NCBI GenBank assembly: GCA_947034895.1
Contig: OX344765.1
Span: 15,319,001-15,383,000 of the forward strand
Origin: Rhytidiadelphus loreus
Taxonomy: Eukaryota; Streptophyta; Bryopsida; Hypnales; Hylocomiaceae
DNA length: 64,000 nt
Direction of reading: 5' to 3'
Below are positions 47,241 through 60,190 of this stretch, one piece after another. Position 1 is the stretch's first letter; each line of letters opens with the position of its first letter. A program made the translations under genes and the position numbers. Under the pieces are notes generated by a model. That model saw only the letters and a list, made by a program, of their open reading frames with translations, ran no database searches and was not told the origin of the DNA.

Positions 47241-48045
47241 AATAGTCATTTTATTCTCCTAAAACAACATAAATGCCCTGAACTTGCCACTTTTATGATG
47301 ATTTTGAACCAAAAAGGTGGGAGTTCCTATTGTCATTACTAAGTTACTCAATTACTACACTCAAAACTTTAATCATAGATACTAAAAATTCCTATTGTGA
47401 ATCAAATCACATTTATTCACGAATTAATGTTTTGGTTGAAAGTTTTATTGTAATGGGTTCATTTTTCATTGTTTGGAATAGATGAAATGCATAGAATGAT
47501 CCTTCTAACCTTACATGACCTTCAATAAAGGTGGAATTTGTGAATCTAGAGGTCATGAATTTAATCCAACCTCAAATTTGGTGACTTAATGATTTCCTAC
47601 AATAAGCTACACTAATTGGTGAAATTCAAATTATTTTATGATTTTGGTTCTTAAAAGTCTTTGATGGTGGTAATATTGTCTATTGGCTTTAATTCTTTCA
47701 ATATAAAATTTGAGGTTATTGTAACGGATTATACACAATCATTTTCAAAGGTATGATAAGATATAATATCCAAAAAGGACCTGAAACTCCAAAAAAATTA
47801 AAAATGTGATATCCAGAGGTTACAATGCAAATGCTTTACTAAAGGCATCATTAGGCATGATCTTTGAGGCCTATGAGGATTTACAAGTATAGGTCTTAGA
47901 AAGTTAGGTGAGTTTAAAGGTGAGTTTACAAAGAAATGTTATGTAATTGTAACAAGATTGATTATGGAGGTACTTACCTTAATACAAACTATATTAGTTG
48001 TTCAATGTTTTCAAAATTGTACAATTTGATCTTGGCATATAGTAT
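47241..48045. other. AT-rich intergenic DNA
   Basis: No supported gene or element with clear ends. Short frames only. Confidence 0.4.
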
Positions 48046-48048
48046 CAT

Positions 48049-49365
48049 TGTCATGACCCTCATCTTAAGGCATGCCCGTGCTACCTTAGTGAGGAAGGGG
48101 GACGTTGGGGGTGACTCCCCAAGCTTGTAAGAGATGAGGTGAGAGGAATCGGAGTCCCGAGCAATTAGAGCATTGTAGCGCTTTTCTCGGGACAAATTGG
48201 ATGGAATGCTATACATGCTTGGAAAGCTTGTGAGTAGACGTGTTCACGGATCTAAAGAACGCGAGGATCCGAGTTGTAAGTCAAAAACTATGGCTCCTCA
48301 AAGTTGGCATTGTCTTGGCCATGTCCAGAGAGGATGGGACGTGGGAGCCAAGGTTTGGGAAAATTCTTTTGAGCCAAATAGGGCATGCTACATATTGTTG
48401 GAAAGCTAAGGATACAAGATTTCTAGAATGCTATGGCTCATGAAGAGATGAGTTATGTGCTAAGAATTATGGGCATCCAAACAAGGTGGAGTCCTAAAGA
48501 ACTACTCTTCAGGAGGGGCAGACCTTTGGAGGCCATCACTTCTTCAATACTTATCGAAATTGAATAGTCCATGGTGATCTACGGAAAGAGTAGAACACAA
48601 AAATGGTCTTATACTCTGGATTTGGAGCCCGAAGATAAAAGTTATCCGGATAGGAAGATCAAAAGTCTTTTGGGACCCGATTTCAGGGAGACAACTTGAA
48701 AATGGGTGGTCTACCAAGTAGGGGAGTGTCTTGGTGTTCCGGAAGACCCTTAGTATGGAGAGGGTTGCTTAATCCTACAAAGAGTACTATGGGGAGGGGT
48801 GGTCTCCCTCCTCACTCCCGAATGGTGCCACGGTGAGCCAAAGTGGTCATGGGTGGTGAGGTTGGTATTGAAGCCTCACCACCACTTGTATGCTACCATG
48901 GAGTGCTTGTGCACTCCTTCATACCGGTTGGATGTCTCCCACTCTCCACATTAGGCCATGGTATAAGTCCCGATTGGTGAGTCTTGGTGATTGAGTCCCG
49001 AGGTGAGTCCCGAAGTAAAGTGAGTTGGGCCTAAAGGGGAGTTGAATACCATTCAAGGGTGGTTAGCACCGGCGGGGAGTAGTGCCGCCACCAAGGGCTT
49101 GAACATCAATGGAAGTTCCCCCCCATGTCATCAAATGACATGTCCAGTGTCTTATGGGAGTTAAGTGTTAGAAGTGGAAAGTGGGGAATCACAAAGGAAT
49201 GGGGAATCTCGTGACTAGAATTAGAACCTAATGGTGCATGTGTGTGGCATGTGTAATGTTAGGAGATTGTAACCCTTAGTGCCTCTAGGAGTTAAGTGCT
49301 ACAAGAAGCACTTGGAGGTGAACTTAAAGTGGTAAGTGTCACTAAGGGGTGCAACAGTCACCTAC
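48049..49365. other. GC-richer block, possible solo LTR or retroelement remnant
   Basis: The composition shifts sharply at about 48050 (TGTCATGACCCTCATC) and returns to AT-rich DNA at about 49365. It has only short frames (for example 48197-48409) and no retroelement domain. The TG start resembles an LTR, but I could not find a matching CA end with a target duplication, so the class is unproven. Confidence 0.4.
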
Positions 49366-49534
49366 ATTATTGTAATAGTTTTAAAATGAATAATATTAAC
49401 AATTTTTGTCCAAAGACAACTGTGAATAATAAAATATTTGGAGGTTGTTATACTAATAGTGTAATGATGTAATACATGACAAGAGTATTATTCACTATAA
49501 TTGTTATTCAAATCAAGTGTTACAAAAATTAGAG

Positions 49535-49537
<3 letters not shown>

Positions 49538-49601
<64 letters not shown>
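49538..49601. repeat. (TA)n microsatellite
   Basis: About 32 perfect TA dinucleotides. Confidence 0.97.
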
Positions 49602-49603
<2 letters not shown>

Positions 49604-50392
49604 CTTTATTGGTTAACTTCTTTATATTCTTAAGTGATAGTAAATATATTTATAATGAGTATACTTTGCAATGTGACTAGGCATACTACAAGTAGGTGCT
49701 AAAAATGACAACTTATGGTAGATGAGATGAATGAAAAGTGAATTAATGAAGCCTAGTACAAATGTGTAAGAGAAGACAAGATTAATTGTACTACTGTGGT
49801 AGGTAAGAATTAGACAAATAGTTAAAGTCAAAGCCAATTATACTTGAGGCTATACTGGAACTAATATAGTATATCAAACAAAAAAGTCTTGACATAGTTT
49901 TCATGGAAAAAATTGACCTTTAATTTTTTTGTAGATTTAAATCTTTCCCTTGAAATTATAGTAGTTATGTTTGAGTACATTAAAATATGTTATCAACTCA
50001 TTGCTATAGACATTTTAGAAAATAGTTTTGACTCTAAGTGTAGGAACTAGGGAGTTGGATCCAACTCCTTTACCAAAAGAGAGTGAATTCATAATAATCA
50101 TGGCATTGAGTCAACCGCTATTTTTTGTATAATGTAGCCCTTGCGGTATGATTGTCAACTTATTAATTTGAAAACATAACTATCTATTGAATGTGTCTTG
50201 GTTTATTTTTTATTATAAAATTATAGAATTTCAAAAAATGAAGAAAATATATCTTATTTGGACATTGTGTTGGATGCATGTGCACTTTCAACAAATAGGT
50301 TGTAAGATTAGTTGATTGGAATATTGCGTTATTATCCATATTACATTGAATAAAGATATCTAGATATTAATTCCCCACACTCAAAATCTAGA

Positions 50393-51314
50393 TTAAATCC
50401 CAAGATCCTTTTTCAACAAATCCACTCAAAATTGTCATTTCTATTGCAAAGACATGAAAGTCTGAAAATTATTTTTTATCCCATATCTAGTTGTATGATC
50501 TTGGACTGGAATAGTATAGGAATGTGTGGAAGAAAATTTAGAAACTTTGGTTGCAAAGATTGCAAAATATTTGTATTTAAAGTGAAGAAAACAAGTGTTT
50601 TTTTACTTGACTACATTTTTTACTTTAAATCAGTGTAACTTAAAATTTCTACACTATTGTGATTTTGAATTTCTAAATTTTTATATTGAAGGATTCAGAC
50701 GTGAATCAAGGAAAAAAGATTTAAGAAAACACATACTTGATTTTCATTCTTAAGAAAGTTGTAATGTAAATGTAGGTTTGAAATAAAAGGAAAAATTAAA
50801 TCATTAATAGTTCTAAGATGGAATTGAAATGTACTAATCCCAGAGGTGAAATTGTTTCAACAAGTTTATAAAACCATGAAGAAAGTTCTTTCCTTTAATA
50901 ATTTTGAAAATTGAGTTCAAATATGAATCCAATAAGTTATTTTTTGAAGAAAAAGCTATGAGTGCCCCAAAAAACAAAACTCTCTACAACTTTCTCATCA
51001 CTAGTCCAAATGGAATGAATAAAAGCTTTCCATGTAGGCAAAAGTATTTTATGCAAAGAAAAAATTTTAATTTATTTTTTGAGAGTTTTTGATGTTTTTT
51101 GGAATGTCTAGTAAAATACTTTTGGAGTTTAGGGTGGCAATAACTTTTGTTCCTGGGCATTGGTTGAAATTTAAAAAGTATATCTTCCAAAAGCTAACAT
51201 GTATTCCTATCTTCAAAAAAAGTTTCAAAAAATCACATTAGAAATCAAGAATCTTAGGAGCTTGTCCAAATCTTTAAGTGTCCTCTAAAGAACACGTTGA
51301 AGTTTAGGGGTTAA
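50393..51314 (-). mobile_element. TTAACCCCTA-ended element, diverged copy 5 (922 bp)
   Basis: Left end TTAAATCCCAAG, right end TTTAGGGGTTAA. Interior order matches 45107-45995 and, more distantly, 54680-55636. The right end is intact, which supports its family membership. Confidence 0.65.
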
Positions 51315-51984
51315 GGTTACTAATGTTTATAGTCTTTTAAATTCTCTTAAAACTTTGCATATTAATTTGTTTACTTGGATCTTTAATAATTAATGTATAT
51401 TGTAGAAGCTCATATTCACCTAGCTTATGGTATAATAATAAGGTTCTCCAATACACTCTTTTTTTGACATGTATGATTGGCATTAAAATGGTGATTATGG
51501 TAGACTTGTTTGTTACATCATTATTGTATTCAATTCTTTAAATAAAATCTTGGACTACTCTTTTGAGTCTTTTCAATGGCTATAAGATCTCGTTGAACTA
51601 TAATGAAACTTTGCACGTTTTAATGAAATTAAGTGGATAATATACAATTCAAAATTGGCATTACAAAAATGAGACTTGTGTGTACTAGTAATAGTTACAA
51701 CAAATAGTAAGGCCATGGATGGTGGATTATTACAAAGGCTCTTCACAAGTCATGGTAGCAAAAGTGTCAAAGTATTTAAATCAAAAGATTCTCTTGGGTG
51801 TCTTTACTCGAACTGGGATGTAGCTTAAAACTAACAAAGTGGATTATAATTGCAATCATAAAAAAAGATTGCAAGTCAATACCAACAATTGTATTGTAGA
51901 AATATTGCATTTGAGTGCACTTTATTTAAATGACTTGTAATTTTTTATTGTACAATTTGGTTTTGTTATATCAAAGAACGCACA

Positions 51985-52213
51985 CACTACAAGAGAAAGG
52001 GGTATTTTAAGAGTGTTTTTTAGTATAGTCCTAGAGATAGATATTAAGTATTGACCTTTATGTAGATTTTTAGTAAAAATTTACTGAAAATACATGTTTT
52101 TTAGTAAATTTTTACTAAAAATCTACATAAAGGTCATTACTTAATATCTTATCTGAATTATCTCTAGGACTATACTAAAAAACACACTTAAAACACCCCT
52201 TTCTCTTGTAGTG
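51985..52213. mobile_element. 229-bp CACTA-type foldback MITE
   Basis: Both ends read CACTACAAGAGAAAGGGGT inward, and the arms extend nearly to the centre (AGTATAGTCCTAGAGATA, ACCTTTATGTAGATTTTTAG). ACA directly flanks both sides (51982-51984 and 52214-52216), a 3-bp duplication. The arms are so similar that a recent insertion is likely. No coding capacity. Confidence 0.9.
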
Positions 52214-52216
52214 ACA

Positions 52217-54230
52217 AGAAGTCTACTATTTTAGACAAAATACAAATCTACAATAAAATATCCATATTATTTTTGAAATTTACATCTATGGAGATAGTAC
52301 TAAGCATCAAGAGTAAATATTATCCATAAATTCAAGTTTGAAAAGATATGAACATATTTCTCTTAATAAACATTTAACTTCAAAAATTTACTAAAAACAT
52401 AATTTTTATCTATAGTATTTGAAATATTTTATGGTTGACTAAAACTACAATTTTAATTTATTTACAATTAAAAAATAAAGATTTAATGATAAAACATAAA
52501 AACACTTTTTCTACATAGATTTTTTTCAAAATGAAATAAATATTAAACAATTAATGTTATTTCTACATGGTGTATTTTTACCATAGCAATCCTACAATAT
52601 ATGAAAACTACCAATTAAAAGTTATACATTAGAAAATATATTTTAAATTTCATGTTGTGTTTTTCCTTAATCTCCTAAAAGTAGGTGTATTTAATAATTG
52701 ATGAAGATCATTCCACCATTTTAGACTAATCATATCTTAAAAATTCAATTTTTAATCAATTTTAACATCAAGAGCTCATTTCTATTCAATATAAAATATC
52801 TAGTTTGAAATTGATCATAAGTTCATTCTAAAGTTCATCTAATTTTGGAAGTTGTATAAGAAACAATGTGAAATATTAATTACAAGCTTCCAAATACCCC
52901 TTTCTCTTATAGTGGTACCATCTCACAATAATAAAATTTTCCACCCTTTTAACTTTCTTATAATTAAGGCATTAATTTTTTTTTTAAATGAAAAAAAAAA
53001 TTGAAAACTTAATTGATTCTTAAAACAACCACCAAACCACTTTTTCCAACTTAAATTAATTATTTGGCATGAAATGTTGACCTTGATAGTTGAGTACGAT
53101 ATGCAAAGTTTGGAACTAATCTAATGAAATACATTTCACTTTGCTATTCATGCAACTTTCAAAATTGAATGAACTCATCATCAACTTTGAACTTTTAAGG
53201 GAGGAATACTATAAACACTTAAAATAAACATTTTAGCCTATAGGATATGAGAAATTCATTGAAAAATTGAGTTCAATGTGTGCAAAAATAAGGATGAGGA
53301 AGAATGAGAAAAAAAAATTCTTCCAGAATGAATATTCTTTTGAATATAAATGTGGATTCTTCATTTATATCCATTCTTGTCTCATAGCTTCACCTAAAAC
53401 AACTACCCTTAGAACTTGTTCCTAATCAAGTGTGAGCCAATCCAATTTCAGCAAATCAAATCTTATTCAAATCTACAACAAAGCTAGCTATAATTGTCCG
53501 TTAAAAACACCCTCCTATGTCATTAGGAGGAGGGTGCCATTTATGATATTTCTACCTTATAACCTTTATTCCATACCCTGAATGTTTGAATCCATTTAAA
53601 ATTGAATCCATAGGCTTTTAATTTATCCTATAATAGTGAAATATGCTATGTTGATTGTTAAATTCACTTACTTAAAGTACTTAAATGAATTAATCACATA
53701 CTAAAAAACTGACTAGTTTCTTAGTTGTGGTCAAAGGAAATACACAACTAAAAAACTAAAAGACTAGTTGGCATTAAATAATATCTCCAATCTTCAAAGA
53801 AAAAATAGAGAAGTAAAAAATCAATTAATCATCATATCCTTCAATCATGAAAATCAAAACACCTTACATGAATGTCATGTCATCTTTGCAAAAGAATAAA
53901 ATCTTGTCTTTTGACTATCAACTTGGAAAAAATTCTATAGTTACTCAAAACTTAATTAATGGATCAGAAATAGGTCTAATGACCTTAATCCCTAAATGTC
54001 CAAGTTTTTTTTTTTTTTTTTGAATTTGCTCAAAACTAAACAAAAAAATCCAAGTCTTGATAAGTTTTTATCAATTTAATAAAATTCTAACTATAAAAAT
54101 TCTAACTAGATGTGGTGTGAATCACATAAGAAAATAAAATACAACAATATCACTGATGGATTGAAAGATTATAATGTTTAATCAAAAGTGTGTTAAAACT
54201 ATGAAATTGATTTGAAATATTTCAATTCTC
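52217..54230. other. AT-rich intergenic DNA with small inverted repeats
   Basis: Very AT-rich, no gene seen. It holds a lone CACTA-type end (52896-52914), a 9-bp-stem hairpin CACCCTCCT/AGGAGGGTG (53508-53536) and an imperfect inverted pair around 53710-53780. Confidence 0.45.
52896..52914. mobile_element. Orphan CACTA-type terminus
   Basis: ACCCCTTTCTCTTATAGTG is one base from the right terminus of the MITE at 51985-52213 (read inward, CACTATAAGAGAAAGGGGT). No matching partner end with a duplication was found nearby, so it is probably a truncated copy. Confidence 0.55.
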
Positions 54231-54239
54231 TTTTTGTAT

Positions 54240-54679
54240 GTCAAATCTAAAATTGAGGTCATGAAAAAATATAAAGTTGATATCTTAGCACTCCAATTCA
54301 TCATTGAAGTAAATGATATGTATTTATAAAGATAAAAGTAAAAACTAATATGTATTTATAAAAATATACGTAAAAACTAATATATTTTTATAAAAATATA
54401 AGTAAAAAATATGCAAAATTTCAAGAATGGATTCAAGCATTACGGAATTAAACAACATAACATGCACAATTATAATCCAATTACAATTTTGAAAACCTAC
54501 TCTAAATTTTTTTTAAATGAATTTTTAATGTGATTTCCCCCCCAAAGATTAAGTGTATTTGAAGCTCATCTCCAAGAGCCTCTAGCACTAATAAAATCAA
54601 GATTTGCAATGAACACCCTTGTACAAAATCTTCAATAGAAAATCATACATGATATTTTTCAAAATCTAATTTTTGATGC
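54240..54679 (+). repeat. Dispersed intergenic repeat adjoining the TTAA element
   Basis: Shares words with 18850-19150 ('gaggtcat/gtcttgag' blocks, 'caagatttgcaa', 'tttgatgct') and, inverted, with 35440-35880. In both places it lies beside or near a TTAA-ended element, so the two may form part of one larger composite. Confidence 0.5.
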
Positions 54680-55636
54680 TTAATCCCTAAACGTTGAAGA
54701 CTATGTTTTCATCGAAACTGCTCCAAAACTGCTCTTGTATTTACAAGCACCAAATTATAGATTAAAAACATTTCTGGACAAATGTAACTGTAGGACCTTG
54801 CAATAAGATAGTTAGAGAAGATGTGGAAAAAAAATTCAGAATTTTCCACCATGTAGATTGCAAGATATTAATGTTTGAAGTGACAAACATCCTATTTTTT
54901 ACCCTGTGAAAATACGGGCAGCTGCACTTCACAAGGTCACATTTGTATGAAAAAATGTCCAAAATGGTGGTTACTCTTTGGATTCATTCCTCAAGTCAAG
55001 TTGGCTACATGCTTGAAAAATTTTAGATCATTAAGAATTGTACAACATATAGGAAAAAAGTAGTAAGTAGAAAAAAGTAGAAAATGATTAAAAATACTAA
55101 ATTGTTAATAATTTGTTTATAGAATTGAAAAATGACAATCCCAATGGTTGTAATGTTGTAATAAACAATATACACCTTTTTTATTTTTTTTATTTTTTAT
55201 TTTTATTTCAAAAACATTTAAAATTGATCTAAATAAAGGACTTCAAAGTTTATTTTAGAGTAGGGATTCCGTAACTACCCACAAACTAACCCAAACTAAA
55301 ATTCCATCTCATTAATCAAAATGGAATGATTCAAAGCTTACCACATATATAATAATCTCGAGAATCAATTTCAAATTTTTTATTTTTTTTAAAAGTGATT
55401 TTCAAAGAAGTTTTTTTTTCTGCCCGGGATGCCCGCTGAACACTGAAAATTACATATCATGCAATAACTTTTGAAATATGTAGTCAAAAGTTATGAATAT
55501 TGTTGGGTCTCAAAGCTACTCCTTGTCCCCATATTGTGTGAAATTTTCTTAGAAAAAGAAAAAAAAATTCGTTTGTAGTGAGCTGCCCAAAATCGTTATA
55601 TTGCCAAAAAACGTTGTTTGGACGTTTAGGGGTTAA
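54680..55636 (-). mobile_element. TTAACCCCTA-ended non-autonomous element, copy 6 (957 bp)
   Basis: Ends TTAATCCCTAAACG and CGTTTAGGGGTTAA are inverted matches over about 14 bp. The interior is the reverse complement of 10395-11332 and 17888-18848. A minus-strand frame at 54762-54962 begins MDIFSYKCDLVKCSC and resembles MDIFSYKSHLVNCRC at 11047-11250. No transposase. Confidence 0.82.
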
Positions 55637-57780
55637 GTGGAGTTTAAAGTGTATCGTAGGTGAAGGGTAGGGTCAACACTTTAATGCCAAATATTTAATT
55701 AAAGTTCCCAAGTAGGATCCACAGTATAAAATTTACATTTTGGAAATTCAACATTATATTGAAACAAATCCATAACATTAGTCACAAAGATCCCAAAGTC
55801 ACTTACTTGGACGAGTTTGATGTTGAGGAAGACAAGATCTTTATACAAATTGGATGGTAGGAAGTAAAGCAATCCATGTGGTATATATTAATGGTTAGGA
55901 TTAGTAGGAACTCAATTTTCAAATTATTCCATATTCTTTGAGGGTTTTGTAATGTAAATTTTGTCTATTTATCAAAATCACAAGACAACTAGTATAGGGG
56001 TAATTTCCAATGGAAAGGTCAATAAGTCTAACGTATTGTGACTAAGGTCACTTGTTTTACAGGTTGAATACTTATCTACTTGATTTTGTAACTTGTTTTG
56101 GGATTCTAAACAAAAGGTCCCACACTCATGTCAAATCATCTCAGTCCATTACCAATGCTAATATAATAGACACAATGAATGCGGTCACAGTCCTTTACTA
56201 GTGGTTGGTTCTTTGTTAAATCCTCTTTGTCAAATCGTCATTGTGGTTGGTCAATTTGTCTTATGCATGCTCTAACCACTTACTCAAATGGCTAAGTTAT
56301 ATATTTGAAGTACAAATAAACTTTTAAGGACAATAGTACTAATTATTGTTTCCTCTTTTTGTTCCCTCCTAATTAGGCGGTTTTAGATTTACTAGCCTAA
56401 TTCCAATTTATCATGCTCAAATCAAATCTATATCACGATCTAATTTTGCCATATGCAAGATATGAAAAGTTTAGACTTCTTTCTTGTTTTAGTCGATTTA
56501 TCTTTAATCAGACATGCTTTCGCTTTTGCTTTTAAGTCAATCAATCTTCTGCTTTCAAGCGCTCGAAATTAGTCCACTTGTCTTAGCAATAGCTTCGTAC
56601 CAGATGGCTTGATCAAATAGACTCTAAGCCAAACAATTAGACTTCCTGTCTACTTGCTATGTAACTGAGTCAATTGGTCCGGCTATGAAGTTCAACTCAT
56701 CTTAACCTTATTTTTCTAGCTTACACCAAGTCTAATTGATGCAACTCTTGCTGTGATTAAAACTTAAATTAAATTATTTGTCTATGCAACTCACACTAAT
56801 TGCACACATGCTCAAACCATTAGACTTAATTAATCTCAAGAATTAACCTTGGCTGAATTGCAACATCTGCACAATTAATTAGTTATACATATTCAACCAC
56901 AATCAAATGCCAATTTGTTAATTGGAAAGATTAAGTTTTTAATGCAAATTCACAATAGGCAGTGATTAATCCAGTTGGCTGATAATTAGACTACTGGTTA
57001 TATGGTTCAAACTTATAAGTTAATGACAATTGGTAATCCATGACTTAATCTAAATCTATTGGATCTTCCAAAAATAGTATTTTTAGAGTTATTTCTATAG
57101 TCTGGACAATTCAATCACTTCTCACTTAATCATATGCTCATAGCAACAGATTAATTCTTTTGTAGGAATTAATCAACAATTAGACAAACTGTTTACTTTG
57201 ACAACTTGTTAATTCTTACATGGTCTATTTAACTCATTTGTTGCTCACTTCACAGGTCAACTCGTCCAACAACAACCAATTTTCTAATTAAGATTATCAA
57301 TGGACTTGCAGAATGTTAACAGACCACTTCACATTAATGCATTATCAATTTGACTTAAGCATACATGTACTGTAAATCAACAATTTAGAAGATTGTCTTA
57401 CTTACCGAATTGAATGACTGTATCTGTGGGTACTCACATAGCGATTTGTCTTTCGAATCCACTGGATCGGCACTGTGTCGATTTGATTTCCGGCTGGTTT
57501 CACTCCTCCAGTAGTCGATTTGAACAACAAGTTTATTAACTCGTATTTTAATAACAATTTGACCCAACTGGCCACTCGACTTTCAACTAGACTAATCTCA
57601 CAAGGTGCGGTTCAAACACCAATGGACCATTAATACTCAGTCGATTAGCTTCTCAACAATTTAGATCATATAAGAATGTACATAACAATTTGTCCACTTG
57701 CAAATTACGTTACTCAGCATAATCCATTTTCAATTCAGTCATGCAATCTTGCTGACTCAAAGACTTAACAATTTGACCAT
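55637..57780. other. Intergenic DNA rich in CAATTAGAC/CAATTTGAC words
   Basis: From about 56380 the sequence repeatedly uses CAATTAGAC, CAATTTGAC and GTCGATT. The same texture resumes at 61625-62230 beyond the inserted GC-rich block. It may be a decayed tandem repeat. No gene is supported. Confidence 0.45.
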
Positions 57781-58842
57781 CTCGGTGTGAGCCCCAAATT
57801 CGTCACTTGGGACTCATTGTTTTCTTTTTTTTAGTTTATTACAAATTAAGGCATAAAGTACTACAAAAAGCCCAAAAAAGAGTGTAGAACCAAAATAGGT
57901 ATGTCACGTACTAGTATAGCATTTGGTCATAAATAGCCTTTTCTCCATAGATTACCCATAAAACCCACTTGTATATAGGTTAGAACCCGTAATTAGTGGA
58001 AAACAATAGGGCTATTGGGGACTTACCCAAAATAGCCCAAACCTAGTGCATGTGACCATGATAGGCTAAATTAAGTCTTAGGAGAGTGAGGGAGGTCCCC
58101 ACGTAAATCTCCAAAGATAGGTTCTAGTTTCCCCATTCCACCGACGAAACACTAGGAATCCAAATTGTTAGCTTGTAGGTGTTACTTGTCCCAGACAGGC
58201 CGCATGGAGGAATCTACAGCCGCCGGATAGTGTTCTTGGATCTGGAACATGTCCGGGTGTCCACGGCGAAATCCATTTGCCAAGATTCCCTCACATGTGA
58301 AAGATTCCCTGACCGCCGGTGATTCAACCGAAGTCAGTTTTCACCTCGCCACCAACTATGTGCCAGAACAACCCAAGACTTGGCACATGGCTTGGGGAAC
58401 TCCATGAGAGGTTCCCCAAAAAGTCTCGGTTTTTTCTGATCTCCAAAGGATCTTTTTCCGAGTAGTCAACCGCCAAAGGCCACGTTGGGAAATTCATAGA
58501 AAATACCCAGGCCGCGGTAAAATCTCACTAAAAATTAGACTAGCATCTTTTATGTTAATAACGCGCCCCGACAAATTTCATGAGGTTCCAATAGCAGGAA
58601 GCAGCCGAAACTGACAACATCCCCCCAATTAATAATTACGGCAAGATCTTTGCGGGGTTGACCGGCGTCCCGGGAGCGTACGAAGTCGGAACGAAGACAT
58701 CAAGGAGCCTTTTCTTACTCCCTAGAGCCTCCCCAACAACCCTAGCTAGTTACCCAAGCCAAAAGAGGTAAACCCCAAAAGTTAGGTTTTTACCCTTTTA
58801 ATTGGCTCTAGTTGGCACTAGTTTCCGATGGGTTTTTTGTGA

Positions 58843-58850
58843 TATAAATA
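58843..58850 (+). promoter_or_regulatory. TATA-like box 1 in the LTR-like block
   Basis: TATAAATA is followed by a G-rich stretch. It lies 205 bp before a second TATA-like box. Possibly a decayed or alternative core promoter. Confidence 0.35.
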
Positions 58851-59047
58851 GGGGGAAGGGAGTTCATTAGGCTAAAAATGGCATTTTGAAGCCATTGGCG
58901 CAATCCATTTGCAATTCCGAGCTAAACTCCAAAAGTTAGAGGTTAGGACCAGCGTAAAACTCAAAATTAGGTGAAAATCTCAAATTTGGATGAAAATCCG
59001 GATGGATGAGGTTACTCGTCGAGGGGGGGAGTGGGCCCTTGGAAACC

Positions 59048-59055
59048 TATAAAAG
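59048..59055 (+). promoter_or_regulatory. TATA-like box 2 in the LTR-like block
   Basis: TATAAAAG is followed about 20-30 bases later by a pyrimidine-rich CTTCTCTCTCCC tract, a good plant transcription-start context. This is where an LTR U3/R boundary would be expected. Confidence 0.45.
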
Positions 59056-59472
59056 GGGGCCCTTCTCTCTCCCAAAACACCCCCAATACTTGTTTTGGAT
59101 CAGTGGGTCCAAGTGATCTTGGAATTTTTGGCGTTTCAAGCCAAAAAACCTCTACGGTGTTTTCAGAGCACTTTTTGGCTCCCCTTGTTGTTCTATTTCG
59201 AGCTCTTTGAAGGTCCTTTGAAGTCTTTCCATCTTACCTTGTATTTGTTGCGAGTCAAGCGGGTTTCATTTGCTATTGTGCGTCTTTTGGTGCCTTGTAC
59301 TAATCCTAAAGCCACCCCCCACCGTACCTTGGCGATGCCGCTTTGGGGGGCCTTTAGCTTGTGAGTGTGCTCGTGGTTATTCTTACCTTGTGTGTATGAT
59401 TGCCTTGTATGTGAGCCCTAACCACAGTCACCTCTTTTCGTGTTGTTTGTGAGTGGGCCCCACCGCCCTTGA

Positions 59473-59800
59473 GGCGGCGAAGCTTTGAACTTGTAATTTA
59501 CCCTAGTCTTAGAGTGTGTGTCAAAAGTAGGCCCTAGACGGCGGAGCTTTGGACTCAGGGGCATCACAAGTCTTAGAGTTGGTGTCAAAACCAATTCGAC
59601 GGCGAAGCTTTGAACCCCCTACATTTTTGGTTCCAAAGTTTAGTTCCCAAGACCTTCTTGGGAAAAGCCAAAGTTTAGCCCCCAAGAGTGTTGTAGGGTG
59701 TAGAGAAGTGAGGAAACAAGTCCCCGTCACAAGCTAGTTCTTTTTTTTGGTGTAGTTAAAAAGTTTAGCCTACCCCTCGCAACGGCGAAGCTTTGACCGT
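59473..59800 (+). repeat. Spaced CGGCGAAGCTTTGA motif, four copies
   Basis: CGGCGAAGCTTTGA or a one-base variant (CGGCGGAGCTTTGG) appears near 59476, 59540, 59601 and 59785, with CTTAGAGT words between some of them. Spacing is irregular, so it is a motif cluster rather than a clean tandem array. Confidence 0.65.
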
Positions 59801-59919
59801 GGAACGTCCGATTTAAGTTTGTGTGAGTGGGTTCCCATACGGGAACCCGAAAAGAAGGATTGTAGTAGGAAAAAAACCCCATAGGTCCAGCCCAAGGCCC
59901 AGCCGTGAGGGCCTGAGCC

Positions 59920-60190
59920 CACTGGGGGGTCTGCTGCCGGGGTTGGGTCGTTGTCAGGGTGGGTCTGCTGCCGGGGTTGGATCTGCTGCCGGGGTTTGGG
60001 TCGCTGCCGGGGTTGGATCTGCTGTCAAGGTGGGTCGCTCCGGAGGTTTGGGTCGCTGCCAGGGTTGGGTCGCTGTCAGGGTGGGTCTGCTGCCGGGTTG
60101 GGTCGCTGCCGGGGTTGGGTCGCTCCAGGAGTTGGGTCGTTCCAGGGGTTGGGTCGCTCCAGGGATTGGGTCGCTCCAGGGATTGGGAAA
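59920..60190 (+). repeat. GC-rich minisatellite, unit about 17-18 bp
   Basis: About fifteen imperfect units of GGGTCGCTGCCGGGGTT type. Because the units rarely contain stops, all three plus-strand frames stay open for 80-134 codons; these are not genes. G-runs give some quadruplex potential. Confidence 0.85.

Noticed and set aside
48049..49365. Formal solo-LTR call for the second GC-rich block
   Set aside because: The 5 bases before the TG start (ATCAT) are not found after any CA at the right edge (candidates read TTATT, GTCAC, ACAGT), so the duplication test fails.
51985..52914. One large CACTA element spanning both termini
   Set aside because: The flanks differ (ACA on the left, GTA on the right), whereas the inner end at 52213 gives a perfect ACA duplication.
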